Shown piece by piece: positions 36,000-44,061 of a stretch of 64,000 nt of DNA. The notes under the pieces are model-generated. The model made no database searches. It saw only the letters and a list, made by a program, of their open reading frames with translations, and was not told where the DNA came from. Position 1 is the stretch's first letter. Each line of letters begins with the position of its first letter. The translations under genes were made by a program, and so were the position numbers. Source of the stretch: Aliarcobacter sp017996075 (GTDB lineage: Bacteria; Campylobacterota; Campylobacteria; Campylobacterales; Arcobacteraceae); NCBI RefSeq assembly GCF_051062515.1, contig NZ_JAMXEK010000002.1; one strand, written 5' to 3'.

Positions 36000-37394
36000 T
36001 CAATTTGCAATAAAAATATCATCTATAAACTTTTTTGCAACTAAAATATGATTTTCTAACTTCTCTTTTGGCATTTTATTTAAAAGTGCTATTTGCATCT
36101 TCATTCGTGGATTTTTATCAAACTTAAAAGAGTATTTATATAAAAATCTCCAGTAAAGTGCATCTAAAATTTCACACCAACTCTCATTTTTACTATAATC
36201 ACTCATTTTTAGTAAATAGTTTGAACTTGATATATATGGTTTTGTAGTTATACTTCCCCCATCACTAAAACCACTCATTCCATAAACATTTCCAACCATT
36301 ACCCAATCATAAGCATCAATATAGTTTTTCATAAAAAACTCGTAAACCTCATTTGGTTTGATTTCAAGTAGTAAAAAAATATTTCCTAAAATCATAAGTC
36401 TTTCTATATGGTGATTATAAGCTGTGAGTTCTAGTTTTTTGATGGTATCATCAAGAATTTGTATTCCACTTTTTCCTTTAATTATCTTTTTAGGAATTTT
36501 ATTTTTAAACTCAAAAAAGTTTGAATTTCGCAAGCTTACTCCATCATCTTCATAAACTCTTAGCATAAATTCACGCCAACCAATTATTTGTCGTATAAAA
36601 CTTTCCTTTGCATTATAGGGTGCTTGAGAATTTACTATTTTTTCTATCAACTCATTTAAATCAATCAAACCAATATTTAGACTACTTGAGATATTTGAAT
36701 GAAATAAAAAAGATTGTTTTATATCTTTTGTCAAGGCATCTTGATAGAAACCAAAATTTTCAAACTTCTCTTTTAAAAAGTAGTTTAGTTGCAAAGAGGC
36801 TTCTTCAAAAGTTGTAGGATAATAAAAGTTTTCACAAACTCCAATACTCTTAAACTTTTTGCAATAATCTTTTGCCTCTTTTGCAAACTCATTTTGAAAA
36901 GCTAAAGTAGGTGGTATTTTTATATCTTTTGGAAGTTTTCTTCGATTATCCTCATCAAAACTATATTTATCAAAAAGAGGTTTGCCATTTTGCATAAAGA
37001 TATTTAACTCTTTTCTTCTATTTATATAAAACTTATGTAAAAACTTGTTTTTATCTTTTGGATTTATAAAGTTTGTATTTTTGATTGTAGTGATATTTGA
37101 AAAATTTTTATAAACTTTTTTTTCCAAATAGTTATCAAAAAGTTCATATACAAAAATCTCTTCATTTTTATAAATTTCAAGATAACTTTCATCTTCAAAA
37201 TACTCTACTAGGATATTTTTTTGTTTTAAATAGTTTTCATAAAATTTCATACTAGCTCTATGTAAAATTAGCTTTTGAATATGAAAATCATATTGAGTAA
37301 AAAATAGTGGTTCTTCTATCAAAAGAACTTTTTTATCTATAAAATTTGAGATATTTTTGAATAGTTGGTTTGGGTATAAAATAAATATTTTCAT
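36000..37394 (-). CDS. PhrB-type (FeS-BCP) photolyase lacking most Fe-S cysteines
   Basis: The 464-residue protein matches the prokaryotic (6-4) photolyase/cryptochrome group: N-terminal DPRP domain, GKPLFDKYSFDEDNR near residue 137, GWREF near 280, HHIERLM near 335 and the FAD-site DAYDWVMVGNVYGMS near 362. In PhrB four cysteines hold a [4Fe-4S] cluster. Here MSDYS replaces the MSDYC..C segment, the loop is shortened and the earlier cysteine is absent; only the C in ESWCE remains. It may be a cluster-free photolyase or a degenerating one. Confidence 0.85.
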   Translation of the reverse strand: MKIFILYPNQLFKNISNFIDKKVLLIEEPLFFTQYDFHIQKLILHRASMKFYENYLKQKNILVEYFEDESYLEIYKNEEIFVYELFDNYLEKKVYKNFSNITTIKNTNFINPKDKNKFLHKFYINRRKELNIFMQNGKPLFDKYSFDEDNRRKLPKDIKIPPTLAFQNEFAKEAKDYCKKFKSIGVCENFYYPTTFEEASLQLNYFLKEKFENFGFYQDALTKDIKQSFLFHSNISSSLNIGLIDLNELIEKIVNSQAPYNAKESFIRQIIGWREFMLRVYEDDGVSLRNSNFFEFKNKIPKKIIKGKSGIQILDDTIKKLELTAYNHHIERLMILGNIFLLLEIKPNEVYEFFMKNYIDAYDWVMVGNVYGMSGFSDGGSITTKPYISSSNYLLKMSDYSKNESWCEILDALYWRFLYKYSFKFDKNPRMKMQIALLNKMPKEKLENHILVAKKFIDDIFIAN

Positions 37395-37543
37395 AAGTTT
37401 ATTTTATTTATTTTAACTGTTTGTTTGTACTCTTTATGTGTTAGTTTATTCCTTATTTTTTTTAAATTAAATATCAACTAACAAAAAAGAGCTACAAAAA
37501 ATCTTCTATATATTATAAATTTAAATAAAAATTAGGAAAGATT

Positions 37544-38479
37544 TTGAAAAGAGCAATAGTTTTAATGAATATGGGTGGACCAAATAACCTTGATGAAGTT
37601 GAAGTATTTTTAAAAAATATGTTTAACGACAAATACATTATAGGAGCTCCACAACCAATTAGAGCTTTAATAGCAAAATTAATCATATACAAAAGATTAA
37701 ATATAGCAAAAGAGAATTATAGAGAACTAGGAGGTATCTCTCCAATAGTAGGATATACCAAAAGATTAGTAAGAAGATTACAAAAAGTTGTAGATGCTGA
37801 TGTATTTTATGAGATGAGATATACATCTCCTTTTGCAAAAGATGTTATTGGAAAAGTAAAAGATTACGATGAGATTTATGCAATACCTATGTATCCACAT
37901 TATTCAAGAACTACAACTCTATCTTCAATTGAAGATTTTATATCTTGTGCTAAAAAATTTAAAATAGAGCATAAAATAAAAACTATTGATTACTATTACG
38001 ATAATATATTTTATAACAAAGCAATAGTTGATAGAATTAAAGAGAGTTTAAAAGAGGATAAACCAGAAGAGTTTGAGTTAGTTTTTTCAGCTCATGGATT
38101 GACTCAAAGAGTTATAGATAAAGGCGATTTATATCAAAAACATATTTTGGAAAATGTTGAATTTGTAAAAGAAGAGTTAAAAAAACAAAATATAAATTTC
38201 AAAAAAATAGATCTTGCTTATCAGTCAAGAGTAGGTCCCATGAAATGGTTACAACCATATATGGAAGATAAGATTAAAGAGTTAGGAAAAAAAGTTATTG
38301 TTTATCCTATATCTTTTACTGTTGATAATTCAGAAACTTTAGGAGAATTAGTGCTAGAATATGGAGAATTAGCAAAAGAGCATGGTATAAAAGATTATAG
38401 AGTTGCAAAAACTCCAAATAGTAATTATAATTTTATTGTTGCTTTAAAATCTATATATGAAGATTTAAAATTAAAATAA
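37544..38479 (+). CDS. hemH: ferrochelatase
   Basis: The 311-residue enzyme inserts Fe2+ into protoporphyrin to make haem. It has the N-terminal LMNMGGPN, the GGISPI segment and the catalytic histidine in VFSAHGLTQR near residue 185. The start is TTG at 37544 with AGGA six bases upstream. The gene is the first of a plus-strand run with lipocalin, TIGR03643, TIGR01777 and photolyase genes, which also occur together in light-response clusters. Confidence 0.95.
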   Translation: MKRAIVLMNMGGPNNLDEVEVFLKNMFNDKYIIGAPQPIRALIAKLIIYKRLNIAKENYRELGGISPIVGYTKRLVRRLQKVVDADVFYEMRYTSPFAKDVIGKVKDYDEIYAIPMYPHYSRTTTLSSIEDFISCAKKFKIEHKIKTIDYYYDNIFYNKAIVDRIKESLKEDKPEEFELVFSAHGLTQRVIDKGDLYQKHILENVEFVKEELKKQNINFKKIDLAYQSRVGPMKWLQPYMEDKIKELGKKVIVYPISFTVDNSETLGELVLEYGELAKEHGIKDYRVAKTPNSNYNFIVALKSIYEDLKLK

Positions 38480-38488
38480 GGAAGAATC

Positions 38489-39013
38489 ATGAAAAAAGTA
38501 GTTAGTTTTTGTTGTATAGCTTTGTTGTCTATGTTTTTTGTATCTTGTAGTACAAAACAAGAGACAGATTTAAAAACTGTAAAAAAAGTTGATTTACAAA
38601 GATATCTTGGAGATTGGTATGAGATTGCTAGATATGAGCATAAGTTTCAAAAAGATTGTAAAAATGTAAAAGCAAATTACTCTTTAAGAGATGATAAAAA
38701 AATCCAAGTTATAAATAGTTGTACAAAAATATCTACAAATGAGTTTAAAGATGCAAAAGCAGTTGCATATAGTGTTGATGAAACAAATAGTAAATTAAAA
38801 GTTAGTTTTTTTAGACCATTTTATGGTGATTATTGGATTTTAGATTTAGATGAGGACTATAAGTATGCAATTATTGGAACTCCAACAAAAGAGTATTTAT
38901 GGATACTTTCTAGAGAGAAAACTATTAGTGATGAGGTATTAAATAAACTATTAGAAAAAATTACAAACATGGGGTTTGATAAGTCAAAACTTATTTATAC
39001 AATACAGGAGTAA
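38489..39013 (+). CDS. blc: bacterial lipocalin (Blc-like) lipoprotein
   Basis: The 174-residue protein has a lipoprotein signal (hydrophobic stretch then FVSC) and the lipocalin signature YLGDWYEIARYEH near residue 40, followed by the beta-barrel and the YLWILSR segment. Blc-type lipocalins bind fatty acids or lysophospholipids at the outer membrane. It begins 9 bp after hemH. Confidence 0.94.
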   Translation: MKKVVSFCCIALLSMFFVSCSTKQETDLKTVKKVDLQRYLGDWYEIARYEHKFQKDCKNVKANYSLRDDKKIQVINSCTKISTNEFKDAKAVAYSVDETNSKLKVSFFRPFYGDYWILDLDEDYKYAIIGTPTKEYLWILSREKTISDEVLNKLLEKITNMGFDKSKLIYTIQE

Positions 39014-39016
39014 GAT

Positions 39017-39313
39017 ATGTATTTTCAAAAAGATAGTGCTAGAGAGTTTAATATAAATAAAAAGAAGGGTGTAAAACCAAGTAATTTATCTTTTACTGAA
39101 AGTGATAAAAATAGACTTATTGAAATGGCATAGCAAGATAGAGTCTCTTTTGATATTATAAAAGAGCTTTATGGTTTTACTGAAAATGAAGTTAAAAATA
39201 TGATGAGAGAACTTTTAAAAAGAAGTAGTTTTAAGATGTGGAGAAAAAGAGTTCAAGGAATAGCTACAAAACATAAATTAAAAGTAAGCTATAAAACGAC
39301 AAGATTTCAGTAA
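39017..39313 (+). pseudogene. TIGR03643-family gene with an in-frame TAG
   Basis: A 98-codon frame starts 3 bp after the lipocalin gene. Codon 39 (39131-39133) is TAG where relatives have tryptophan (the context is EMA-stop-QDRVSFDIIKELYG), so a TGG-to-TAG change is likely. Reading on gives NEVKNMMRELLKRSSFKMWRKRVQG, the diagnostic core of this small family found in photolyase clusters. The gene is otherwise intact, so the change is recent or a sequencing error. Confidence 0.85.
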
Positions 39314-39336
39314 AAATAATTATACAAGGATAAAAT

Positions 39337-40188
39337 ATGAAAACTATTGCAATATCAGGTGCTAGTGGGTTTGTTGGACAAAGTTTGATAGATTTTTTCT
39401 CAAAACAAAACTATAAAGTAGTTCAAATAAAAAGAGATATTTTAAATAACTCTTTAAAACTAGATGAACTTATAAATTCAAGTGATGTTGTAATAAATCT
39501 AAGTGGCGCAAATATAATAAATAGATGGAGTGAAAGTTATAAGAAACTTTTAATTTCAAGTAGACTTGATACTACAAAAAAACTTGTAGAATCTCTAAAT
39601 AGAGTTGAAAAGAAAGATAAACTTTTTATCTCAACATCAGCTGTTGGAATTTATGACAATAGTGCTAAATATGATGAAAATGGCTCTTTCTCAAATGATT
39701 TCTTATCAACTCTTTGCCAAAATTGGGAAAAAGAGGCACAAAAAGCAAAAAGTGAGAGTATAAAAGTTGCTATTTTTAGATTTGGAATAGTTTTAGGAAA
39801 AAATGGTGGAGCATTTCAAAAGATGATAACTCCTTTTAAACTTGGTCTTGGTGGAATTATAGGAAGTGGAAAACAACACTTTTCATATATTCACATAGAA
39901 GATTTGATAGAAGTTTATAAGTTTGTAATAGAAAATAGTTTAGATGGAGTATTTAATTGTACAGCGCCAACTCCTACAACAAACTATGAGTTTACAAAGA
40001 CACTAGGAAGAGTTTTAAATAGACCAACTATTTTTCCTATCCCAGAGTTTGTTTTAAAACTGATATTTAGTGAAGGTGCAAAAGTTTTAACTGATGGACA
40101 AAGTGTAATTCCTAAAAGATTACTTGATTTAGGATTTAATTTTAAATATAAAAATATTGATGAAACTTTGAAAAATTTAGCAAAATGA
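39337..40188 (+). CDS. TIGR01777-family NAD-dependent epimerase (YfcH-like)
   Basis: The 283-residue extended SDR has the nucleotide motif GASGFVGQSL near residue 6, NLSGANI near 53, and the C-terminal substrate region (LGLGGIIGSGKQHFSYIHIEDL). Sugar-nucleotide or lipid substrates are typical, but the true one is unknown. It overlaps the photolyase gene by four bases, a pairing common in photolyase clusters. Confidence 0.9.
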   Translation: MKTIAISGASGFVGQSLIDFFSKQNYKVVQIKRDILNNSLKLDELINSSDVVINLSGANIINRWSESYKKLLISSRLDTTKKLVESLNRVEKKDKLFISTSAVGIYDNSAKYDENGSFSNDFLSTLCQNWEKEAQKAKSESIKVAIFRFGIVLGKNGGAFQKMITPFKLGLGGIIGSGKQHFSYIHIEDLIEVYKFVIENSLDGVFNCTAPTPTTNYEFTKTLGRVLNRPTIFPIPEFVLKLIFSEGAKVLTDGQSVIPKRLLDLGFNFKYKNIDETLKNLAK

Positions 40189-41534
40189 AGCAAGTTTTAT
40201 GGTTTAGAAGAGATTTAAGAGTAGTAGATAGTGAAATTTTAGCAAATGCTAAAGATGAAGTTCTACCTATCTTTATTTTTGATAAAAATATATTAAATAA
40301 GCTTCCAAAAGATGATAAAAGAGTAACTTTTATCTATAAAACTGTTTTGGAATTAAAAGAGAATTTACAAAAAATAGGTCTTGATTTAGCAATATTTTAT
40401 TCAAATCCCAAAGATGTTTTTATTGATTTAAAAAATCAAGGATTTGATGAGGTTTTAACTTCAATAGATTTCGATATTTATGCAAAAACAAGAGATGAAG
40501 AGTGTGAGAAAATATTGCCAATAAAAAGATATACGGACTCTTTTTTAATCCATCCAAATGATGTATTAAAAGCTGATAAAACACCATACAAGGTCTTTAC
40601 AGCTTTTTATAACTCTTTGGAATTTTTGCATAGTTCAAACAATATAAAAGAGTTTGAAACTACTAATAATTTAAAAAAATCAAAGTTTGATTATAGTTTT
40701 ATTCCTACTTTAAATGATTTAGGATTTGAAAAGCAAGATTTACCAGATTTTTTATATAAAAGTGCAGATGAATTAATAGATATTTTTTCAAAAAAAATTG
40801 AAAATTATCAAGAGAATAGGGACTATTTTTATTTAGATGCTAGCTCAAATTTAAGTATTCATTTAAGATTTGGTCTTATTTCTCCTAGAACACTATTTAA
40901 TAAAATAAAAAGGCTAAATGCACCAAAAAAGCAGATAGATTTTTTTATAAGAGAGCTATTTTGGAGAGAGTTTTATAACTATATTTTATACCATTTCCCA
41001 AAATCACAATTTGAAAATCTAAATTCAATTAAAGTAAATTGGAATCAAAATGAAGATGATTTTAAAAATTGGTGCGAAGGAAATACGGGTGTTCCAATAA
41101 TTGATGCTAGTATGAGATATTTAAATCAAACAGGACTTATGCATAATCGTTTAAGAATGGTTACCTCTTCATATTTGACAAAAAATTTATTAATAGATTG
41201 GAGAAAAGGTGAAGAGTATTTTGCTTTGAAACTTTTGGATTATGAAGCAAGTTCAAATATAGGATCTTGGCAGTGGGCTGCTAGTACAGGAGTTGATGCA
41301 GTTCCATATTTTAGAGTTTTTAATCCATATTTACAATCAAAAAAGTTTGATAAAGATGCGATTTTTATAAAAACTGTTTTAAAAGATTTAAAAGATATAT
41401 CACCAAAAATCATACATACAGAAAATGGTATTCAAGAAGATATTTTTCTAAATTATCCAAGACAAATTGTAGGTATTAACTATTCAAGAAATAGGGCTAT
41501 TATGGAGTTTAAAAGAGCTAATAATGATAAATAA
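40185..41534 (+). CDS. phr: deoxyribodipyrimidine photolyase, class I
   Basis: The 449-residue enzyme uses blue light and FADH- to split pyrimidine dimers in DNA. It begins VLWFRRDLRVVD, the antenna-domain start, and has the FAD-binding ELFWREFYNYIL, MRYLNQTGLMHNRLRMV and IGSWQWAASTGVDAVPYFRVFNP segments, all intact. This gives the island a functioning repair enzyme alongside the PhrB-type protein at 36 kb. Confidence 0.97.
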   Translation: MKQVLWFRRDLRVVDSEILANAKDEVLPIFIFDKNILNKLPKDDKRVTFIYKTVLELKENLQKIGLDLAIFYSNPKDVFIDLKNQGFDEVLTSIDFDIYAKTRDEECEKILPIKRYTDSFLIHPNDVLKADKTPYKVFTAFYNSLEFLHSSNNIKEFETTNNLKKSKFDYSFIPTLNDLGFEKQDLPDFLYKSADELIDIFSKKIENYQENRDYFYLDASSNLSIHLRFGLISPRTLFNKIKRLNAPKKQIDFFIRELFWREFYNYILYHFPKSQFENLNSIKVNWNQNEDDFKNWCEGNTGVPIIDASMRYLNQTGLMHNRLRMVTSSYLTKNLLIDWRKGEEYFALKLLDYEASSNIGSWQWAASTGVDAVPYFRVFNPYLQSKKFDKDAIFIKTVLKDLKDISPKIIHTENGIQEDIFLNYPRQIVGINYSRNRAIMEFKRANNDK

Positions 41535-41650
41535 TACAGATAATTTATTAGAGTAGGTTTTATATATTTATTCTAATACCAGTTTAGATAAAAGATTTAA
41601 AATATAGAATCGATTTTACAGATTATTTGGTATGTTAATAAACCAAGATA

Positions 41651-41734
41651 TGGTAGCCCTAGCCAGAGTCGAACTGGCACTCCAATGGAACACGATTTTG
41701 AATCGTACGCGTCTACCAATTCCGCCATAGAGCC
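41651..41734 (-). tRNA. tRNA-Leu(CAA)
   Basis: An 84-nt sequence folds as a class II tRNA on the minus strand: acceptor stem GGCTCTA paired with TAGGGCT, D-arm GCGGAATTGGTAGACGC, anticodon stem TACGA/TCGTG with loop TTCAAAA (anticodon CAA, reading UUG), a long variable arm, the T-arm with GTTCGAC and an encoded CCA end. Confidence 0.97.
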
Positions 41735-41840
41735 ACATAGTTTTTTTATAATAAAATTAGAATAATCTAAAATTTTAATTTTATATTAAAAGCAAATTAT
41801 TTGTATTTAAATTGCTAATTAAAAATATAAAAAGAAGAAA

Positions 41841-41872
41841 AAAGAGTTTATCTTTTTAAAGATAAACTCTTT
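41841..41872 (-). terminator. terminator of the HU gene
   Basis: Perfect 15-bp arms (41841-41855 and 41858-41872) face each other over 2 nt, just downstream of the HU gene. On the minus strand the stem is followed by a long T-rich tract, a standard intrinsic terminator. Confidence 0.85.
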
Positions 41873-41888
41873 TAATAAGTTTTAAAAC

Positions 41889-42164
41889 TTATTTAGCAAC
41901 AGCCTCTTTTAAAGCTTTTCCAACTTTAAATTTAGCAACTGTTGTAGCAGCAACTTTTACAGTTTTATCAGTTCCTGGAACTCTAGCTTCTCTAGCTGCT
42001 CTAGCTGCTGTTGAGAATGTACCAAACCCAATAAAGCTTACAGAATCTTTTTTAACTAAAGCTTCAGTAATAGTATCTAATACTGCATCAACAGCACCTT
42101 TTGCATCTTTTTTAGATAAACCAGCTTTTGCAGCAACCGCATCAATAAATTCCGCTTTGTTCAT
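41889..42164 (-). CDS. hup: DNA-binding protein HU
   Basis: The 91-residue histone-like protein begins MNKAEFIDAVAAKAGLSKKDA and has GFGTFSTAARAAREARVPGT, the DNA-wrapping arm segment. Length and motifs are those of HU, including the proline-containing arm. It shapes the nucleoid and ends at a strong intrinsic terminator. Confidence 0.96.
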   Translation of the reverse strand: MNKAEFIDAVAAKAGLSKKDAKGAVDAVLDTITEALVKKDSVSFIGFGTFSTAARAAREARVPGTDKTVKVAATTVAKFKVGKALKEAVAK

Positions 42165-42263
42165 AATAACTCCTCGTATAAAATAAATTGCGAAAACTTT
42201 ATTATAGTTAAACTTTAAGTTTCCTAAAATTTTTACAATTTTTTATTAAATTTTATAAAAAAG

Positions 42264-42842
42264 TCATCTAAACGTGCTTTTTATGCTTAAAAGCCTACAA
42301 GAGTTCTCTAAAATTGCTATTTTTTTTACAAGTTCATGAATATCTCTATCGTAAATATAAGTGCCTATTCCTTTAATTACAAGCAAGTTATGTTCTGTAT
42401 TTTTTATTGATTTTGTAATCTCTAAAGCACTTCTTTGCTTCCAAGTTGATAAATCACCTGGATTATATATTGGAACTTCTCCAAAAAGCATTTTTCCAAA
42501 ATAATCTTCAAAAATTATATTATTATGCCCTAAAGTATAAGCTGTAGTATAAATTGGCATACCAAATGCTATATATTTTGCTTCGTGAATATTTGTGTAA
42601 ATAGCTGAATGAGTATATGCATCTAAACTAGCAATATTCCATCTATAATCAGGTTTATTCATATTTAAAGTGCAAAAAGATTTATCATCTAGATTATCAA
42701 AAACAGCATCTTTTGAATTTATCATAAAGTGTTCGTGGTCTAGTTTGGCTGAGATTGCACCTTGAAAAATTCCAAAAAAGTTTTTTGTAAACATTGACAG
42801 TGATAATTCTGATAATAGTTTTACTGTATCTTGATTCAACAT
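42264..42842 (-). CDS. class II aldolase/adducin-like protein, reduced metal site
   Basis: The 192-residue protein resembles the class II aldolase fold: LSMFTKNFFGIFQGAISAK at the start, DAYTHSAIY near residue 75 and LLVIKGIGTYIYDRD near 155. True enzymes have a zinc site with HxH and a third histidine in an HG motif. Here only one histidine of the first pair is present (THS) and the HG position reads KGIG, so an ordinary zinc aldolase activity is doubtful. It is divergent from rsmH with 56 bp between. Confidence 0.65.
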   Translation of the reverse strand: MLNQDTVKLLSELSLSMFTKNFFGIFQGAISAKLDHEHFMINSKDAVFDNLDDKSFCTLNMNKPDYRWNIASLDAYTHSAIYTNIHEAKYIAFGMPIYTTAYTLGHNNIIFEDYFGKMLFGEVPIYNPGDLSTWKQRSALEITKSIKNTEHNLLVIKGIGTYIYDRDIHELVKKIAILENSCRLLSIKSTFR

Positions 42843-42898
42843 TTTAAGCCTTAAATATATTTTCGCTATTATATACGAATTTTAATAAAAGGTTAAAT

Positions 42899-43804
42899 TT
42901 GCAAGATATACCACACATTCCTGTTTTATACAATGAAGTATTAGATTGTTTTAAAGAGATAAAAACAGGGTATATAATTGATTGTACTACAGGATATGCA
43001 GGACATAGCAGTGGATTATTAAATCAAAATAGTAGTGTACAATTAATTTGTAATGATCAAGATGATGAGGCTTTAGAATTTAGTAAAAAAAGATTAAAAG
43101 ATTTTGAAAAAAGAGTTGAATTTAACAAAGGAAATTTTGAAGATATTATTAAGAAATTTGAAGATTATCCTATAAGAGGTATTTTAGCAGACATTGGAGT
43201 CTCTTCTTTACAGCTTGATAAATTAGATAGAGGCTTTAGTTTTAATTCGAAAAATCTTGATATGAGAATGAATCAAAATCAAATTTTAGATGCTTCAACT
43301 GTTGTAAATTCTTACTCTCAAGTAGAGCTTGAAAATATTTTTAAAGAGTATGGTGAGATAAGAGAATATAAAAAAGTTGCCTCTTTGATTGTTCAAAATA
43401 GACCATTTTATAGCGCAAAAGAGCTTGCAGAGTTTTTTTATAATAAACTTCCAAAAGGAAAAATTCATCCAGCTACTTTGATTTTTCAAGCAATTAGAAT
43501 TGAAGTAAATGATGAATTAGGTGTTTTAGATAGATTATTTAAATCTATGGAAGAATCAAAACTAAAAGATTGTATTGTTGCAATAATCTCTTTTCACTCT
43601 TTAGAAGATAGAGTTGTAAAAAACTATTTCAAAAAATGGAGCGAAAATTGTATTTGCCCTAAGGATGCTTTTAGATGTGAATGTGGAAAAAATCACTCTT
43701 TAGGTAAAATTATCACAAAAAAGCCTATAATTGCGACTAATTTTGAGATAAAACAAAATCCAAGAAGCAGAAGTGCAAAGTTGAGGGTATTTAGATTTGT
43801 TTAA
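42899..43804 (+). CDS. rsmH: 16S rRNA m4C1402 methyltransferase
   Basis: The 301-residue SAM-dependent enzyme has HIPVLYNEVL near residue 5, the motif-I region IIDCTTGYAGHS, ILADIGVSS, LDRGFSFNS and the C-terminal IISFHSLEDRVVK. It methylates C1402 in the ribosomal P site. It starts at TTG 42899 with AAAAGG six bases before. It overlaps the next gene by 8 bp, as rsmH and ftsL often do. Confidence 0.96.
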   Translation: MQDIPHIPVLYNEVLDCFKEIKTGYIIDCTTGYAGHSSGLLNQNSSVQLICNDQDDEALEFSKKRLKDFEKRVEFNKGNFEDIIKKFEDYPIRGILADIGVSSLQLDKLDRGFSFNSKNLDMRMNQNQILDASTVVNSYSQVELENIFKEYGEIREYKKVASLIVQNRPFYSAKELAEFFYNKLPKGKIHPATLIFQAIRIEVNDELGVLDRLFKSMEESKLKDCIVAIISFHSLEDRVVKNYFKKWSENCICPKDAFRCECGKNHSLGKIITKKPIIATNFEIKQNPRSRSAKLRVFRFV

Positions 43805-44060
43805 GTTAAATCAAAAAAATTCTTTAAGATTTGTTATTATTATGCTATTTTTAGCACTTTCTATGTATATACCAAAAATTTATGTTAGTAATAATATTTA
43901 TTACACAAGTAAAGATATAAATAGACTCTATTCTCATTATATATCTTTAAATGAAGAAAATACATTTTTAAAAAAACAATTAGAGGATATGAAGTTTAAA
44001 AATCAAGTTTTAGACTCTTTGTTATTTAATCCTCTAATTAGGCTTGAAGAAAATAAATAA
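43797..44060 (+). CDS. ftsL: FtsL-like small division protein
   Basis: The 87-residue protein has a short cytoplasmic tail, one membrane helix (FVIIMLFLALSMYIP) and a coiled coil (residues 45-75), the plan of FtsL. Location directly after rsmH supports this, since FtsL sequences are poorly conserved. It starts with TTG inside the end of rsmH. Its role would be in the FtsQLB complex of the divisome. Confidence 0.7.
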   Translation: MFKLNQKNSLRFVIIMLFLALSMYIPKIYVSNNIYYTSKDINRLYSHYISLNEENTFLKKQLEDMKFKNQVLDSLLFNPLIRLEENK

Positions 44061-44061
44061 G

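Noticed and set aside
41627..41646. Weak hairpin after tRNA-Leu
   Set aside because: Only five base pairs with a long loop; not enough to call a terminator.
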